Source of the DNA: CAZOEL01 sp964578835
Lineage (GTDB): Bacteria > Desulfobacterota > Syntrophobacteria > Syntrophobacterales > Syntrophobacteraceae
DNA: 31,708 bases
Direction of reading: 5' to 3'
Assembly (NCBI GenBank): GCA_964578835.1
Contig: CAZOEL010000078.1
Span: forward strand, 1-31,708
Part shown: positions 23,921 through 31,708 of the stretch, piece by piece
Position numbering within the stretch: position 1 is the first letter of the stretch
How the letters are laid out: every line of letters begins with the position of its first letter
Notes under the pieces: model-generated
What the model saw: the letters and a program-made list of their open reading frames with translations, nothing else
What the model was told of the DNA's origin: nothing
Database searches by the model: none
Made by a program: the position numbers and the translations under genes

Positions 23921-25072
23921 CTATTTTGAGAATTGTTGGATAGCGCCGACCACCAATTCATCGATCGAAGCTTCATCAAGCTGCGTCGGAAGAGGTGAGG
24001 ACTCCAAGCCTTCGCGCATCAAGTGCTCCAGATGTTGGGCTTCCTCAACCACTTGATCATAAGTCATCTTACCGTCGCGTATGGCAAGAAGCTCGTCTGC
24101 GTCATGGCGCCTTACCTTGAGATCGCCAGTCCTGACGAGCTCGAGGCCAGTGCGCATCAAACGGATCAGATGCATGGCATGTTTCGTGTCATAGCCGTAC
24201 CTGGATTCCAAATCGGCTCGCATCGGATTTCGCTCTGCTTTCCACTTCTGGTAGGATTGCCAGTGCTTCTGGGCAGAACGAAAGCGCCGCTCACGTTCCA
24301 GCACTTCCATGACTTCTCGCGACAGACCGAGTGACAACGCCGCCTTCTGTCTCATTTCCTGATAAACCTGCTCACCGCTTTCCTCTATGCCGAGGATATC
24401 AAGCCAGAATTCCTCCAACCGCTTCCTGAGAGCGATTCTCGTGGCCGGAGGCATTTCCAGATCTTCTAATGCCCAGCTCCGGAGTTTCGCTGAGATGGCC
24501 TCCTCGATGCGATTACGATCGTCAGCCTTTAGAATAGACAGTTCCGGCAAGCCGAATTCCCCTCGAACAGGCTGCCTGGATGGGGGATTGAGAAGCCAGG
24601 AACGGTGGGATTTGATCCGCTTCAATTGAGCTAGTGCATAACCGACATAAGTCTCACAAACTTTGCGCGATAGGAAAAGATACCGCCGATCAAAGACCAT
24701 TCGCCATGCAGGGCTATCCAACAGCCAAACACTTGGATCGGCAAACAAGATCTCCAGCGCGTTGGGGTTTGCAGCCGTACATAGCCGAAAAAATTTGACG
24801 ATGTCAAAGATCACCACTTCCACCTTGCTGCTGTCCAGTGCAAGATGGATGTTCTCCGCCGCAGATTTGATGAGCTGAGACATCTCAGTGCTCATGGGAC
24901 CTTCATACTGCTCGAATGTCTGCATGTAGGAGAATCTGACAGGAAGAGGAGCAATGGCTACTCCCCGCAGATCGACATCGGAATCTTTTCGGGCCGTACC
25001 ATGAGCATGGCTTCCAGCAAGGGTAAGGAATATCGTGTCTCTTTCTGACGCAAAGGTTATAGGCATGGCCAT
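23921..25072 (-). CDS. RlaP/YcgL-type nucleotidyltransferase, large form
   Basis: A 383-residue DNA-polymerase-beta-like nucleotidyltransferase of the RlaP (PF10127) type. The active site is visible: LAGSHAHGTARKDSDVDLRG, with G20-S21 and the metal-binding D32 and D34; the third acidic residue probably lies in VEVVIFDIVKF. A long helical C-terminal region follows. RlaP-like enzymes are associated with RNA ligases and RNA repair, but their substrates are poorly known. The gene starts ten bases after the second nucleotidyltransferase stops (GCAGGA before ATG 25072), so the two are one operon. The pair may act as a heteromer or on successive steps. Confidence 0.82.
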   Translation of the reverse strand: MAMPITFASERDTIFLTLAGSHAHGTARKDSDVDLRGVAIAPLPVRFSYMQTFEQYEGPMSTEMSQLIKSAAENIHLALDSSKVEVVIFDIVKFFRLCTAANPNALEILFADPSVWLLDSPAWRMVFDRRYLFLSRKVCETYVGYALAQLKRIKSHRSWLLNPPSRQPVRGEFGLPELSILKADDRNRIEEAISAKLRSWALEDLEMPPATRIALRKRLEEFWLDILGIEESGEQVYQEMRQKAALSLGLSREVMEVLERERRFRSAQKHWQSYQKWKAERNPMRADLESRYGYDTKHAMHLIRLMRTGLELVRTGDLKVRRHDADELLAIRDGKMTYDQVVEEAQHLEHLMREGLESSPLPTQLDEASIDELVVGAIQQFSK

Positions 25073-25082
25073 TATCCTGCCT

Positions 25083-25901
25083 CTACAGTGGGGTCTCCAG
25101 GCATTCCGCTTTCACGGCAGGATGAAGGAAGGATCTCAAGCGAGCCCTTATGACGAAATCGTTCAGTTCCTTCATCGTTGTTGGCTCCTCCGGGAGCTTG
25201 CTTTCATCAAAGGCGAATTGCAGCATGTTCTCCAATTTATCCAACTCCAGGCTGTGGACCATTAATTCATCTCTTTCAAGCAGCTGCCTTTCAGCTCCCC
25301 TTCGTTTCCTGTCTATCAACTCGTCTATTTGGCTTAAAGTAAAATCCTCGTTGAGTACTCCGAGGTTTGTCTCGATTCCTCCTCCTCGCAGAGCTCGAAT
25401 ACCAGTCATGTAGACTCGGTAAGCATATAACAGATGCTTCACACTCGCCCCTGGTTCGTCCAGGAGCTTGCGCCGGCCGCGAGCAAAACCTTGGTAGTGT
25501 CGGTAAAGTCTGCGCGTGAGACAGCCGAAGCCTATGCCTTTAAGTTCTTCAAACTCATCACTGTCCGACACGACCAAAGGTGAATACAGTTGTTCAAGGA
25601 CGTAGCCGTTGTGTCGTATCATCAAGCGTGCGAATTTCCTCAAATCATGAAAGACCATATCCAACTCGATGCCGCTCACTATCTCTGTTGATGTCAGAGT
25701 CTCCCTTGGCTCGTGAAGCCCTATCAAATCCTCTACTGGAAGTAGAAAGACCCCCCTGAGATCGACATCACTGTCTGCAGAGGCAAACCCATAAAGGTGT
25801 GCGCCGCTGACAGTGGTGAACAATACTCCAGGGACCCGTCGAACAATGTCGGCAAGCTCTTTGCGATCCAGCACTTGCCAGACGTCGCTTTCCCAAATCA
25901 T
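25083..25901 (-). CDS. RlaP/YcgL-type nucleotidyltransferase, short form
   Basis: A 272-residue nucleotidyltransferase with VSGAHLYGFASADSDVDLRG: G33-A34 replaces the usual Gly-Ser of the fold, while D45 and D47 are kept. The third acidic residue is probably in IELDMVFHDLRKF. A helical nucleotide-binding region follows (LYAYRVYMTGIRALRGG). ATG 25901 was chosen because GGAG lies at normal distance; TTG 25916 is in frame upstream. It is directly followed by the larger paralogue and preceded, 17 bp away, by a broken GH18 gene, all on the minus strand. Confidence 0.82.
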   Translation of the reverse strand: MIWESDVWQVLDRKELADIVRRVPGVLFTTVSGAHLYGFASADSDVDLRGVFLLPVEDLIGLHEPRETLTSTEIVSGIELDMVFHDLRKFARLMIRHNGYVLEQLYSPLVVSDSDEFEELKGIGFGCLTRRLYRHYQGFARGRRKLLDEPGASVKHLLYAYRVYMTGIRALRGGGIETNLGVLNEDFTLSQIDELIDRKRRGAERQLLERDELMVHSLELDKLENMLQFAFDESKLPEEPTTMKELNDFVIRARLRSFLHPAVKAECLETPL

Positions 25902-25918
25902 ACCATTAATCTCCAAAT

Positions 25919-26962
25919 CTATTCTGATGTGCTCGTTGAACCTTCTTCAAAACCCAGTCGCCAGAGGGCGACCCCTTTGAGACCGTGTGATCTCGCCTGA
26001 TATTCCATACGCTTCCTGGTTTCCTGATCAGAGAAATAGACCTCGCGCGTTTCACCACGTATGGTATACCGAAAGTGCAACGTACCGGAAGCGTCTCGAA
26101 CTGCATTGTGCTGCACAGCCAGTTTCACTCCCTCGCGAGCCGAAACCACCTTTGGTTTTCCATTCCTTGGCCAGTCATAGCCATAGGCGGGCATCCCCAG
26201 CCAGACCTTTTCAGGCCGAATGCTCTTCAGAACCTGAGTGATATTGCGCTTTGCCCATTCAATATCGGTAACAGGACCAGGTTATGTTCCAGGACGATGG
26301 TAGTCGTAGCACATCAAGACGATCTCATCCAAATGCGGGCCGATCAGCTTCAGGTCGTGAAATCCCGACCACTTCTCCGGAAAGTCAACGGGAGGAAACA
26401 CAGCCATGGTGAGCTTCTTACCGTTCAGCTTTGAATGCAATTCCTTCAGGAAAGTGGACAGCTTTGGAGCATCTTCCGGCGGCAGGTATTCAAAATCGAG
26501 GTGAAGCCCAACGTATAGCCCATCTTGCGCCAGTGAGGCGAGATTCGCTATGGCCCGCTGACGGGCGGTCTCGGTGGAAAGGAGTATTCGTCCTTCGGAG
26601 CTTGACTTGAATGTCACGAGGGGCTGGATATTTAGTGCGCTTTTTCCTGCCAACGACGCAATATCTCTTTGCTGCTCAGCCGATGGGGCATGGAGCTGAC
26701 CGTCACTTCCCACTTTGTAGCCTGTGATCGAGAGGACATTCAGGGACTGGACGGCATTCTCCAAATATTTCACCTCGATGTTGCTCTTCACGGATTCAAT
26801 GAGTGCGTATCCCCACCTCTCCAATGACTTCCCGCCATGATCGACTTCTCCCTGGCAATTGGTGCAAATCGACAGGAGCAGGGTGATGATACTCATGAGG
26901 GCTACTCCACCGCGCAAAAGGCATCCAAATAATGGCCAGTTCCTGAATAGGCGCTTTCCCAT
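25919..26962 (-). pseudogene. GH18-family glycosidase interrupted by an in-frame TAA
   Basis: A YaaH/chitinase-like GH18 protein. A signal-peptide-like N-terminus (MGKRLFRNWPLFGCLL, then VALMSIITLLLSICTNC) precedes the barrel. The catalytic strand LYVGLHLDFEYL carries the DxE pair, and the next strand reads DEIVLMCYDYHRPGT. There a TAA (26284-26282) interrupts the frame, which continues without other damage as PGPVTDIEWAKRNITQ, MPAYGYDWP and GVALWRLGFE to 25919. A single nonsense mutation or sequencing error is the simplest reading. Without readthrough the protein lacks the last third of the barrel. Confidence 0.85.
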
Positions 26963-26984
26963 GCTTCGATGAGTGTTCACACGG

Positions 26985-27452
26985 TCACCTCTTCTTGAAT
27001 CTGACAATCCGAACCTCTCCATTGAAGTTACTCTCCTTCATCGCTTCGACCATGATCTCGATCACCTGTTCAGGCCGCCGCCCTCCGCTTCCCGCACCAA
27101 TCAAAGGGAATGCAATAGATGAATATCCTCGTTCTACAGCCAATCTGAGCGCAATTTGCACCGATAAACGGATGGATTTAGCGGATGCCCTCCAGAGCAT
27201 ATTGATCCCGGCAACATGAATAATGGCTTTGAAAGGAAGCCGCCCTGCACCGGTCTTGACGGCCGAGCCCAATGGCATGGGTCCACTGCGTGCGAGTTCA
27301 CGAAAGGGAGCTGTGCCGCCCCGCTTCTTTATGGCTCCAGACACTCCCTGAGGGATGAGTAACCACCACGGAATAATGTTTCTGTTCCAGGCATTGACGA
27401 TGACCTCCACATCCTGGTCAAGCAGGTCGCCTTCAACGATGCTCAGGTTCAT
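26985..27452 (-). CDS. Macrodomain protein (ADP-ribose binding or hydrolysing)
   Basis: A 155-residue single macrodomain. The adenine/ribose-binding elements are visible: VEGDLLDQDVEVIVNAWNR with the conserved Asn, GVSGAIKKRGG, AIIHVAG and FPLIGAGSGGRRPEQ. The insertion IIPWWLLIPQ between the Asn strand and the glycine loop marks a distinct bacterial subfamily. Relatives remove ADP-ribose from proteins or act on ADP-ribose 1''-phosphate from RNA processing. GGAGAG precedes ATG 27452. It heads the minus-strand cluster with the GH18 gene and the two nucleotidyltransferases. Confidence 0.85.
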   Translation of the reverse strand: MNLSIVEGDLLDQDVEVIVNAWNRNIIPWWLLIPQGVSGAIKKRGGTAPFRELARSGPMPLGSAVKTGAGRLPFKAIIHVAGINMLWRASAKSIRLSVQIALRLAVERGYSSIAFPLIGAGSGGRRPEQVIEIMVEAMKESNFNGEVRIVRFKKR

Positions 27453-27557
27453 GGTAACTCTCCATTTAGCGACGGAAGGGCTACAGCCATACCGCGAACT
27501 CTCCTATTCAAATCAATCCGCAGGCCGCTCACTCGCTTCAAGCTGGTTTCGCCGGCT

Positions 27558-28040
27558 TTACCTCTTTATGACCATCACATAGTACATCATCAAGGCCGGA
27601 AAGAAGCATAGAAGAGAGATCGTGTAGACGGTTTCCATCTCCAGCAGATTGAGGAAGGGATTTACGCCGGAAGGATAGAAAGGCTTCATCTCGTAGTAGA
27701 GCGGAGCATCAAAGAGGATGTGAAGCCAGACACCAAGCAATCCGGAAATAGCCATCTTCCAAAAGGACGGAGTATAGCTAAATCGGAATGCCTGCATTGC
27801 TTTTCCGATGAAGCCCCGGAAAGGATAAGCGGTTGCACCCCAAGCGAGCCCAAGCAAACCGCCGATAAGAAAAGTGTGGCAGTAGCCGTGCAAAGGGTAA
27901 TTCAGGTTGAAAATCATGACCAGGAGGGGCTCGACGTCGATGACGATGTTGGCCCCGATGAAGACCGGCAAGTCGATATATCGCCGCAATGGGAGCGCCA
28001 CGGTGGCATGGGGGCCGAAGTGAAAAGGAGTGAACGGCAT
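27558..28040 (-). CDS. Membrane protein resembling YdjM/DUF4184 metal-dependent hydrolase-like family
   Basis: A 160-residue integral membrane protein starting MPFTPFHFGPHATVALPLRR, with the HxxxGP-like start common in YdjM-type proteins, then helices VFIGANIVIDVEPLLVMIF, TFLIGGLLGLAWGATAYPF, WKMAISGLLGVWLHILFD and a C-terminal helix. Conserved His and Asp residues (H in YPLHGYCHTF, D in IVIDVEP, HILFD) suit a metal site. AAGGAG seven bases before ATG 28040 fixes the start; the frame is open further upstream. Function unknown. Confidence 0.75.
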   Translation of the reverse strand: MPFTPFHFGPHATVALPLRRYIDLPVFIGANIVIDVEPLLVMIFNLNYPLHGYCHTFLIGGLLGLAWGATAYPFRGFIGKAMQAFRFSYTPSFWKMAISGLLGVWLHILFDAPLYYEMKPFYPSGVNPFLNLLEMETVYTISLLCFFPALMMYYVMVIKR

Positions 28041-28309
28041 CTCAGAGCTCCTTGTCTTCCGAAGTTGCTGGTGGCGGCGTACTGCTTTCGTCATGCGTCG
28101 TTTGCACCCGACCATGCCCTGGACGATACACGGCTGCAAGCCTTGTGGACATTTTATCCGTTTGACCTCAGCGCAGGGATCTATACCGCGCTACGGGTCA
28201 CGCGGCTCACCCGCTTATCCGTTGAAAGGTTCAGATCCTACCAGCACAGCTCATTGGTCGATTTGCGCCGATTAGCCTTTTCTGAATAAGTTTTGGGCAA
28301 ACGCACCGA

Positions 28310-28690
28310 TCAAGCCGATCTTCTAATCTTAGGAATGCTCTCGGGCGAAAGGCTTCCGCCGGAATCCATCTTTTCAAGTTCATCTTTCATTCGGCCAGTC
28401 GTCTGAAGAAAGTGCTCCACATCGATGCCAAGACAAGAGGGAGTGAACTGGCTCGTAAGCTTCATTCCTGAGGAGATAAGCCTCAGAGCCCCTTTCAGAT
28501 TGGATCGTCTGGCGTGGTAGATTCCAACGCCGATCTGTAGAATTCCCTTGTAGAGGCCCCGTATTCTCCCTTTTTCGCCTCGCCAAAGCTCTTCGAGCGT
28601 CTCATGGCATTCGAAGTATTCCTCTCTGTTGAACTGTCCGATGGCGTAAAGGAGTTCTTTTGAGGGGGCCTTCTTGCAGTCATCACCCAA
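28310..28690 (-). CDS. DUF309-domain protein
   Basis: A 126-residue helical protein with the DUF309 signature FNREEYFECHETLEELWRGE near residue 20, followed by LYKGILQIGVGIYHARRSN. The His-Glu pair of ECHETLE is the conserved feature of the family, whose function is unknown. It appears to start at TTG 28690 with GGAGG ten bases upstream. It stands alone between short intergenic regions without recognisable genes (28140-28309, 28691-28966). Confidence 0.82.
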   Translation of the reverse strand: MGDDCKKAPSKELLYAIGQFNREEYFECHETLEELWRGEKGRIRGLYKGILQIGVGIYHARRSNLKGALRLISSGMKLTSQFTPSCLGIDVEHFLQTTGRMKDELEKMDSGGSLSPESIPKIRRSA

Positions 28691-28966
28691 TGTCAGTTAA
28701 CCTCCCTCACGTTGATGCGATTGGCGAATGTCTCAGCCCTGCAGTCCGGACGGAGCAGCTATGGACAATCAGATCGTTCAATGGGGGCGTTTATTCATTA
28801 ATGATTGTGCGGACGCCCCTTTCCTGGCCATCTCCGACATCCTATACTGAGTATGGATGGCATGCAATCTCCTCTGGAGCACTTTAAGAAGAAGCAGGGT
28901 TATTGAACTCGATCAGGGATACTGACCGATTGCCGGTTCGGGATCATAAAGGAAAGGATTGAATCT

Positions 28967-29284
28967 ATGGGGACTATGCCGATTTTTTCAGTTCACGGGT
29001 GTGATCGAGAAGCAAAGACAGGCGATTGTGTGCAGTCGTACATCACCGACAGCATGCTGCCCAATTTCTATATGATGGATTACTCCATTCTGGGGCTGCT
29101 GGTAGACGATCTGCCAAAGACTTTAGATGTCCTCTCAGAAAAAGGGTTCCTGGTCTCTGGAAAGGCAAACAATAGCGTTTCCCTGATAGAATCCAGCAGA
29201 TTGAAAGAAATTGTCGGATTGCTGAAACAAGAGGGAATCGGGTGTGAGATCTCGGATATTGTCAATGAAGTCTACCAAGGCTGA
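28967..29284 (+). CDS. Small ACT-like domain protein
   Basis: A 105-residue protein. The second half, YSILGLLVDDLPKTLDVLSE, KGFLVSGKANNSVSLIES, SRLKEIVGLLKQEGIGCEIS, has the beta-alpha-beta-beta-alpha-beta order of ACT-type ligand-binding domains. The first 30 residues hold two cysteines (HGCDREAKTGDC). AAAGGAAAGG lies upstream of ATG 28967. Ligand and role unknown; it could be a regulator of amino acid metabolism. The assignment is by pattern only. Confidence 0.6.
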   Translation: MGTMPIFSVHGCDREAKTGDCVQSYITDSMLPNFYMMDYSILGLLVDDLPKTLDVLSEKGFLVSGKANNSVSLIESSRLKEIVGLLKQEGIGCEISDIVNEVYQG

Positions 29285-29379
29285 TAGCTGCCAGATCCCG
29301 CCAAGGTATGGTGGGATAGTGGCGATAAGATTGTTGACTGCGTCCAATTCACATTTACCAATCAAGACGGAAGCACACC

Positions 29380-29859
29380 ATGACTCATAAAGGCCCTTGC
29401 CCTTGCAATTCCGGAAAGTTGTATTCATCCTGCTGCGGGCCTTTAATTGCGGGAGAGGAAATCGCCATTACGGCCGAAGCCCTGATGCGCTCTCGCTATA
29501 CCGCTTATGCCGTGCAAAATGCTGGCTACCTATTGAAAACTTGGCACCCATCAACTAGGCCACCAACAATAGGCCCTGCGTCAATGTCTGGATGGTACGG
29601 TCTCCATATCCTCCGAACGGAAGCAGGAGGTAGAAACGACACCACAGGAATTGTTGAATTCAAGGCCACAGCCATAAGGCAGAAACACATCTTCCGGATG
29701 CACGAGATAAGCCGGTTTGTAAAGGAGAACGATCAGTGGCTTTATGTCGATGGAGAGATACTCGAATCTCCGCCTGCTATAAGTGATAAAGTCGGTCGAA
29801 ACGATCCCTGTCCTTGCGGGAGTGGCAAGAAGTTCAAGAAATGCTGTGGTGGCAGGTAA
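29380..29859 (+). CDS. YchJ-family protein with two SEC-C zinc motifs
   Basis: A 159-residue member of the YchJ/UPF0225 family. An N-terminal SEC-C motif (CPCNSGKLYSSCCGPL) is followed by the central NTF2-like domain (AEALMRSRYTAYAVQNAGYL, then FKATAIRQKHIFRMHEISRF) and a C-terminal SEC-C motif (VGRNDPCPCGSGKKFKKCC). Both metal sites look complete. Length is normal for the family. Its role is unknown; SEC-C motifs usually mediate protein contacts. The start at ATG 29380 is the only reasonable one. It is followed by a convergent gene about 50 bp away. Confidence 0.9.
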   Translation: MTHKGPCPCNSGKLYSSCCGPLIAGEEIAITAEALMRSRYTAYAVQNAGYLLKTWHPSTRPPTIGPASMSGWYGLHILRTEAGGRNDTTGIVEFKATAIRQKHIFRMHEISRFVKENDQWLYVDGEILESPPAISDKVGRNDPCPCGSGKKFKKCCGGR

Positions 29860-29911
29860 CCATTCACGGCTATCAAGAGGTTTTTTTCATGATTACTGTT
29901 TGCACGCAAAC

Positions 29912-30202
29912 TCATCCCAGGTAGACGAATTCCTCATCATTGATATCGATGACAATCCTCCCACCTCGCGTTTCGGCATAGACAAGCCATCCAGGCTTTC
30001 TCAGGCTGCTTCACTCAACCGGTGGCGAGAATTGACCCGTTTTCTTGTCGAACCAGGCCAAAAGCATGGCCTCAGGATTGATCGAAAATGCCTTACCATC
30101 AGCTATTTCCTTGGCCTCTGAGTAGGTGAGATCTTGACGCGGAATGTCGATGAACACAGGCGCAACGGGCATCTCTCTGGTGAGTTCAATACAGGGGGAC
30201 AT
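29912..30202 (-). CDS. AF1514-family protein, probable selenoprotein (in-frame TGA at codon 64)
   Basis: From ATG 30202 (AAAGGA upstream) the frame reads MSPCIELTREMPVAPVFIDI, DLTYSEAKEIADGKAFSINP, EAMLLAWFDKKTG, then FSPPVE, TGA (30013-30011), and goes on undamaged as SSLRKPGWLVYAETRGGRIV and IDINDEEFVYLG to a second TGA at 29912. The total of 96 residues equals the family length. As I recall homologues, a Cys follows VE at this point, so UGA would encode selenocysteine. Seventeen bases after the TGA begins the loop of a small hairpin AAGCC-TGGAT-GGCTT, which fits a bacterial SECIS (G in the first two loop bases). A nonsense mutation remains possible. Confidence 0.7.
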
Positions 30203-30241
30203 TGTTCGTCCTTTGAGTGGGGGGCAAAAGCCTATCCCTTT

Positions 30242-30418
30242 CTACCTCGACCATGTCTGCAATTCGATGATATTGCCTTCCGGATCAGTCGCATAGACGA
30301 TTGTAACCGTACCGGCCCCCGGAATCGGTAAAGACACGATCTCTCCAATGGCATTACCACCAGCGGTTCTAAGAACCTGCAGCGCCGATTCGACATCATC
30401 AACTGCAAAGGCTATGAG
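30242..30418 (-). pseudogene. VOC-family (glyoxalase-like) protein, 3' fragment
   Basis: The minus-strand frame reads LIAFAVDDVESALQVLRTAG, GNAIGEIVSLPIPGAGTVTI, then VYATDPEGNIIELQTWSR before TAG at 30242-30244. The DPEGNxIELQ end is diagnostic of VOC dioxygenase/glyoxalase-fold proteins. The coding sequence ends abruptly at about 30418, where plus-strand RHS sequence begins, so the first half of the gene has been replaced. About 58 residues remain; not functional. Confidence 0.8.
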
Positions 30419-31708
30419 TACGGCTACGATGAGCTCGACAGGCTCGACTGGGCAATCTATCCATCAGGACAAATCGACTACGGCTACGATTCAATAGGAA
30501 ACATAACTTCAAACTCCAGGCTCGCGGGCTCCTACGCCTACTCCGGGGCAGGACCTCATGCCGTCACTCATGCCGGTGAGGAGACGTTCGAGTATGACCA
30601 GAACGGGAATATGACCGGCATCAATGTCGGCTCAGCCCAAGAGAAGCTCATCGACTACGATGCGGAAAACAGGCCTGTGAAGGTCAGGGTGAAGCAATCG
30701 AATGGGAGCTATGCCGCTACGCAGTATTTCTACGATGGCAAGGGAGAGAGGGTGAAGAAGATTTCAAGCTCTGGCTCTGTGACCCTCTACATCGGAAGCC
30801 TCGAGCTAAGGGGAGCGGAGAAGACAACCCACTACTTCGGGGGAGGCAAAAGGATTGCAACGAGGGTTTCAAACACGCTCTACAGCTTGCATCAGGATCA
30901 TCTGGGAGGCCTCAATGTTGCAGACGATCAAACGGGCGCCGTAAGACAGAAGAACACCTACTTTCCCTATGGCGAAACGGATGTGAGCGAAGGCAACGCC
31001 AACCTCCGCCACAAGTTCACAGATCAGGAGGAGGACCCCGAAACAGGCATTGGCCTCTACTACTATGGAGCCAGGTACTATTATCCGAAGATCGGGAGGT
31101 TTATCTCCCCGGACTCCATCGTCCAGGCTCCAGAAGATCCGCAGAGTTTAAATCGGTATTCATACTGCAGGAATAATCCTCTTATTTACACTGATCCCTC
31201 GGGACATTTCTTCTTGATCGATGACATCATCATTGGAGCGATATTAGGTTCGGCTATCGGAGCGGCTAGCTCGGCAGCAACTGGTGGTGATATTGGAATG
31301 GGAGCTCTCACCGGTGCCATAGGAGGAGCTTTCTTTGGCGCAGCAGGTGGCATAATTGAGAACAGCCTTGCATCAGCAGCTCAAGCAGCAGGAATGACAA
31401 TGCAGCAGGCGGCAGCGGCAGGTTTGGGTATGTCTACAGCAGGTCAAGTCGGGTTGCATGCCGCAGCTGGCTTTGCATCAGGTGGCATCAATGCGGCAAT
31501 AACAGGAGGAGATGTCGGCCTTGGAATGCTCACTGGTGGCATATCTGGAGGAGCAGGAAGATATCTGGGGAGCTTTCTGCCGGATAACATTCCTGCTCAA
31601 TTTGTTGGGCAGACAGCCATTGGAGGCCTTTTAAGAGGAGCTACCAGTGCAGCCGTGTCCTTTCGGCAGGTCAGAGTAAGCCGAAAAAAAACGTCAATGC
31701 AAGCAAAG
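30416..31708 (+). CDS. RHS-repeat core with variable C-terminal tip, 5'-truncated and running off the window
   Basis: An uninterrupted frame of 431 codons with no start of its own. YD-type repeats come first (YGYDELDRLDWAIYPSGQID, YGYDSIGNITS, FEYDQNGNMTG). The hyperconserved RHS core follows: TGIGLYYYGARYYYPKIGRF, SPDSI and NRYSYCRNNPLIYTDPSG. After the core comes a Gly/Ala-rich, hydrophobic tip (ILGSAIGAASSAATGGDIGM) with internal repeats of GGDxGxGxLTGxIxG. RHS proteins deliver variable C-terminal toxins in competition. This copy begins at a junction with the VOC fragment and lacks the large N-terminal part, so it looks like an orphan core-tip module. Confidence 0.85.

Noticed and set aside
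27720..28289. 189-residue plus-strand frame
   Set aside because: Mostly antisense to the well-supported membrane protein gene 27558-28040; no start signal.
1..31708. CRISPR array
   Set aside because: No regularly spaced direct repeats of 20-40 bp were seen; the only dense repeat is the Gly/Cys coding tract.

Overview
The window reads like accessory DNA from a sulfate-reducing or syntrophic deltaproteobacterium (Desulfobacterota, Syntrophobacter-like). This is inferred from protein flavour: RecD2, AF1514, RHS, DUF309 and YchJ homologues, the transposase remnants, and a probable selenocysteine codon. No rRNA or complete tRNA is present to settle it. Functional genes lie among many decayed ones.

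Left part (1-9.7 kb). A 5'-truncated TPR/TRAFs-binding protein and a GH24 endolysin are followed by DNA that looks like part of an integron cassette array. One 3.25 kb unit holds a complete type II restriction-modification set: C5 methyltransferase, PD-(D/E)XK endonuclease and Vsr nuclease. It is bounded by attC-like hairpins, and its two end boxes (GTTCGGC at 2162, GCCGAAC at 5314) are perfectly complementary, as expected for a cassette that once closed into a circle. A group II intron remnant sits exactly in the right-hand attC core box. Next comes a mazEF toxin-antitoxin pair with its own promoter and palindromic operator, then a second group II intron remnant in the opposite orientation, and a third attC-like hairpin. 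Two truncated genes (an MRDKYY-type protein and an AlbA/Schlafen-type regulator lacking its DNA-binding domain) and a small conserved protein follow.

Middle (9.7-21.4 kb). A translationally coupled pair encodes a TIGR04222-type membrane protein with a Gly/Cys-rich tail and a radical SAM/SPASM enzyme. The most attractive hypothesis in the window is that the enzyme modifies the tail. Then come a perfect 27-bp inverted repeat, an internally deleted IS3-family element, a DUF3467-like operon, a tRNA-Arg 3' fragment (probable att scar), and a minus-strand block: small membrane protein, GFA-family protein, free-standing ThrRS editing domain, DUF429-like nuclease, DUF1186 protein, HATPase-GNAT fusion and an internally deleted recD2.

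Right part (21.4-31.7 kb). A coiled-coil conserved protein precedes the remnant of a DUF499/SNF2-helicase defence operon, fused in frame by a large deletion. A minus-strand cluster carries two RlaP-type nucleotidyltransferases, a GH18 protein interrupted by TAA, and a macrodomain protein, which is a plausible RNA-repair or nucleotide-metabolism set. Small genes follow (membrane protein, DUF309, ACT-like, YchJ), then an AF1514-family gene whose in-frame TGA is probably selenocysteine. The window ends in an RHS core/tip fragment that truncated a VOC-family gene.
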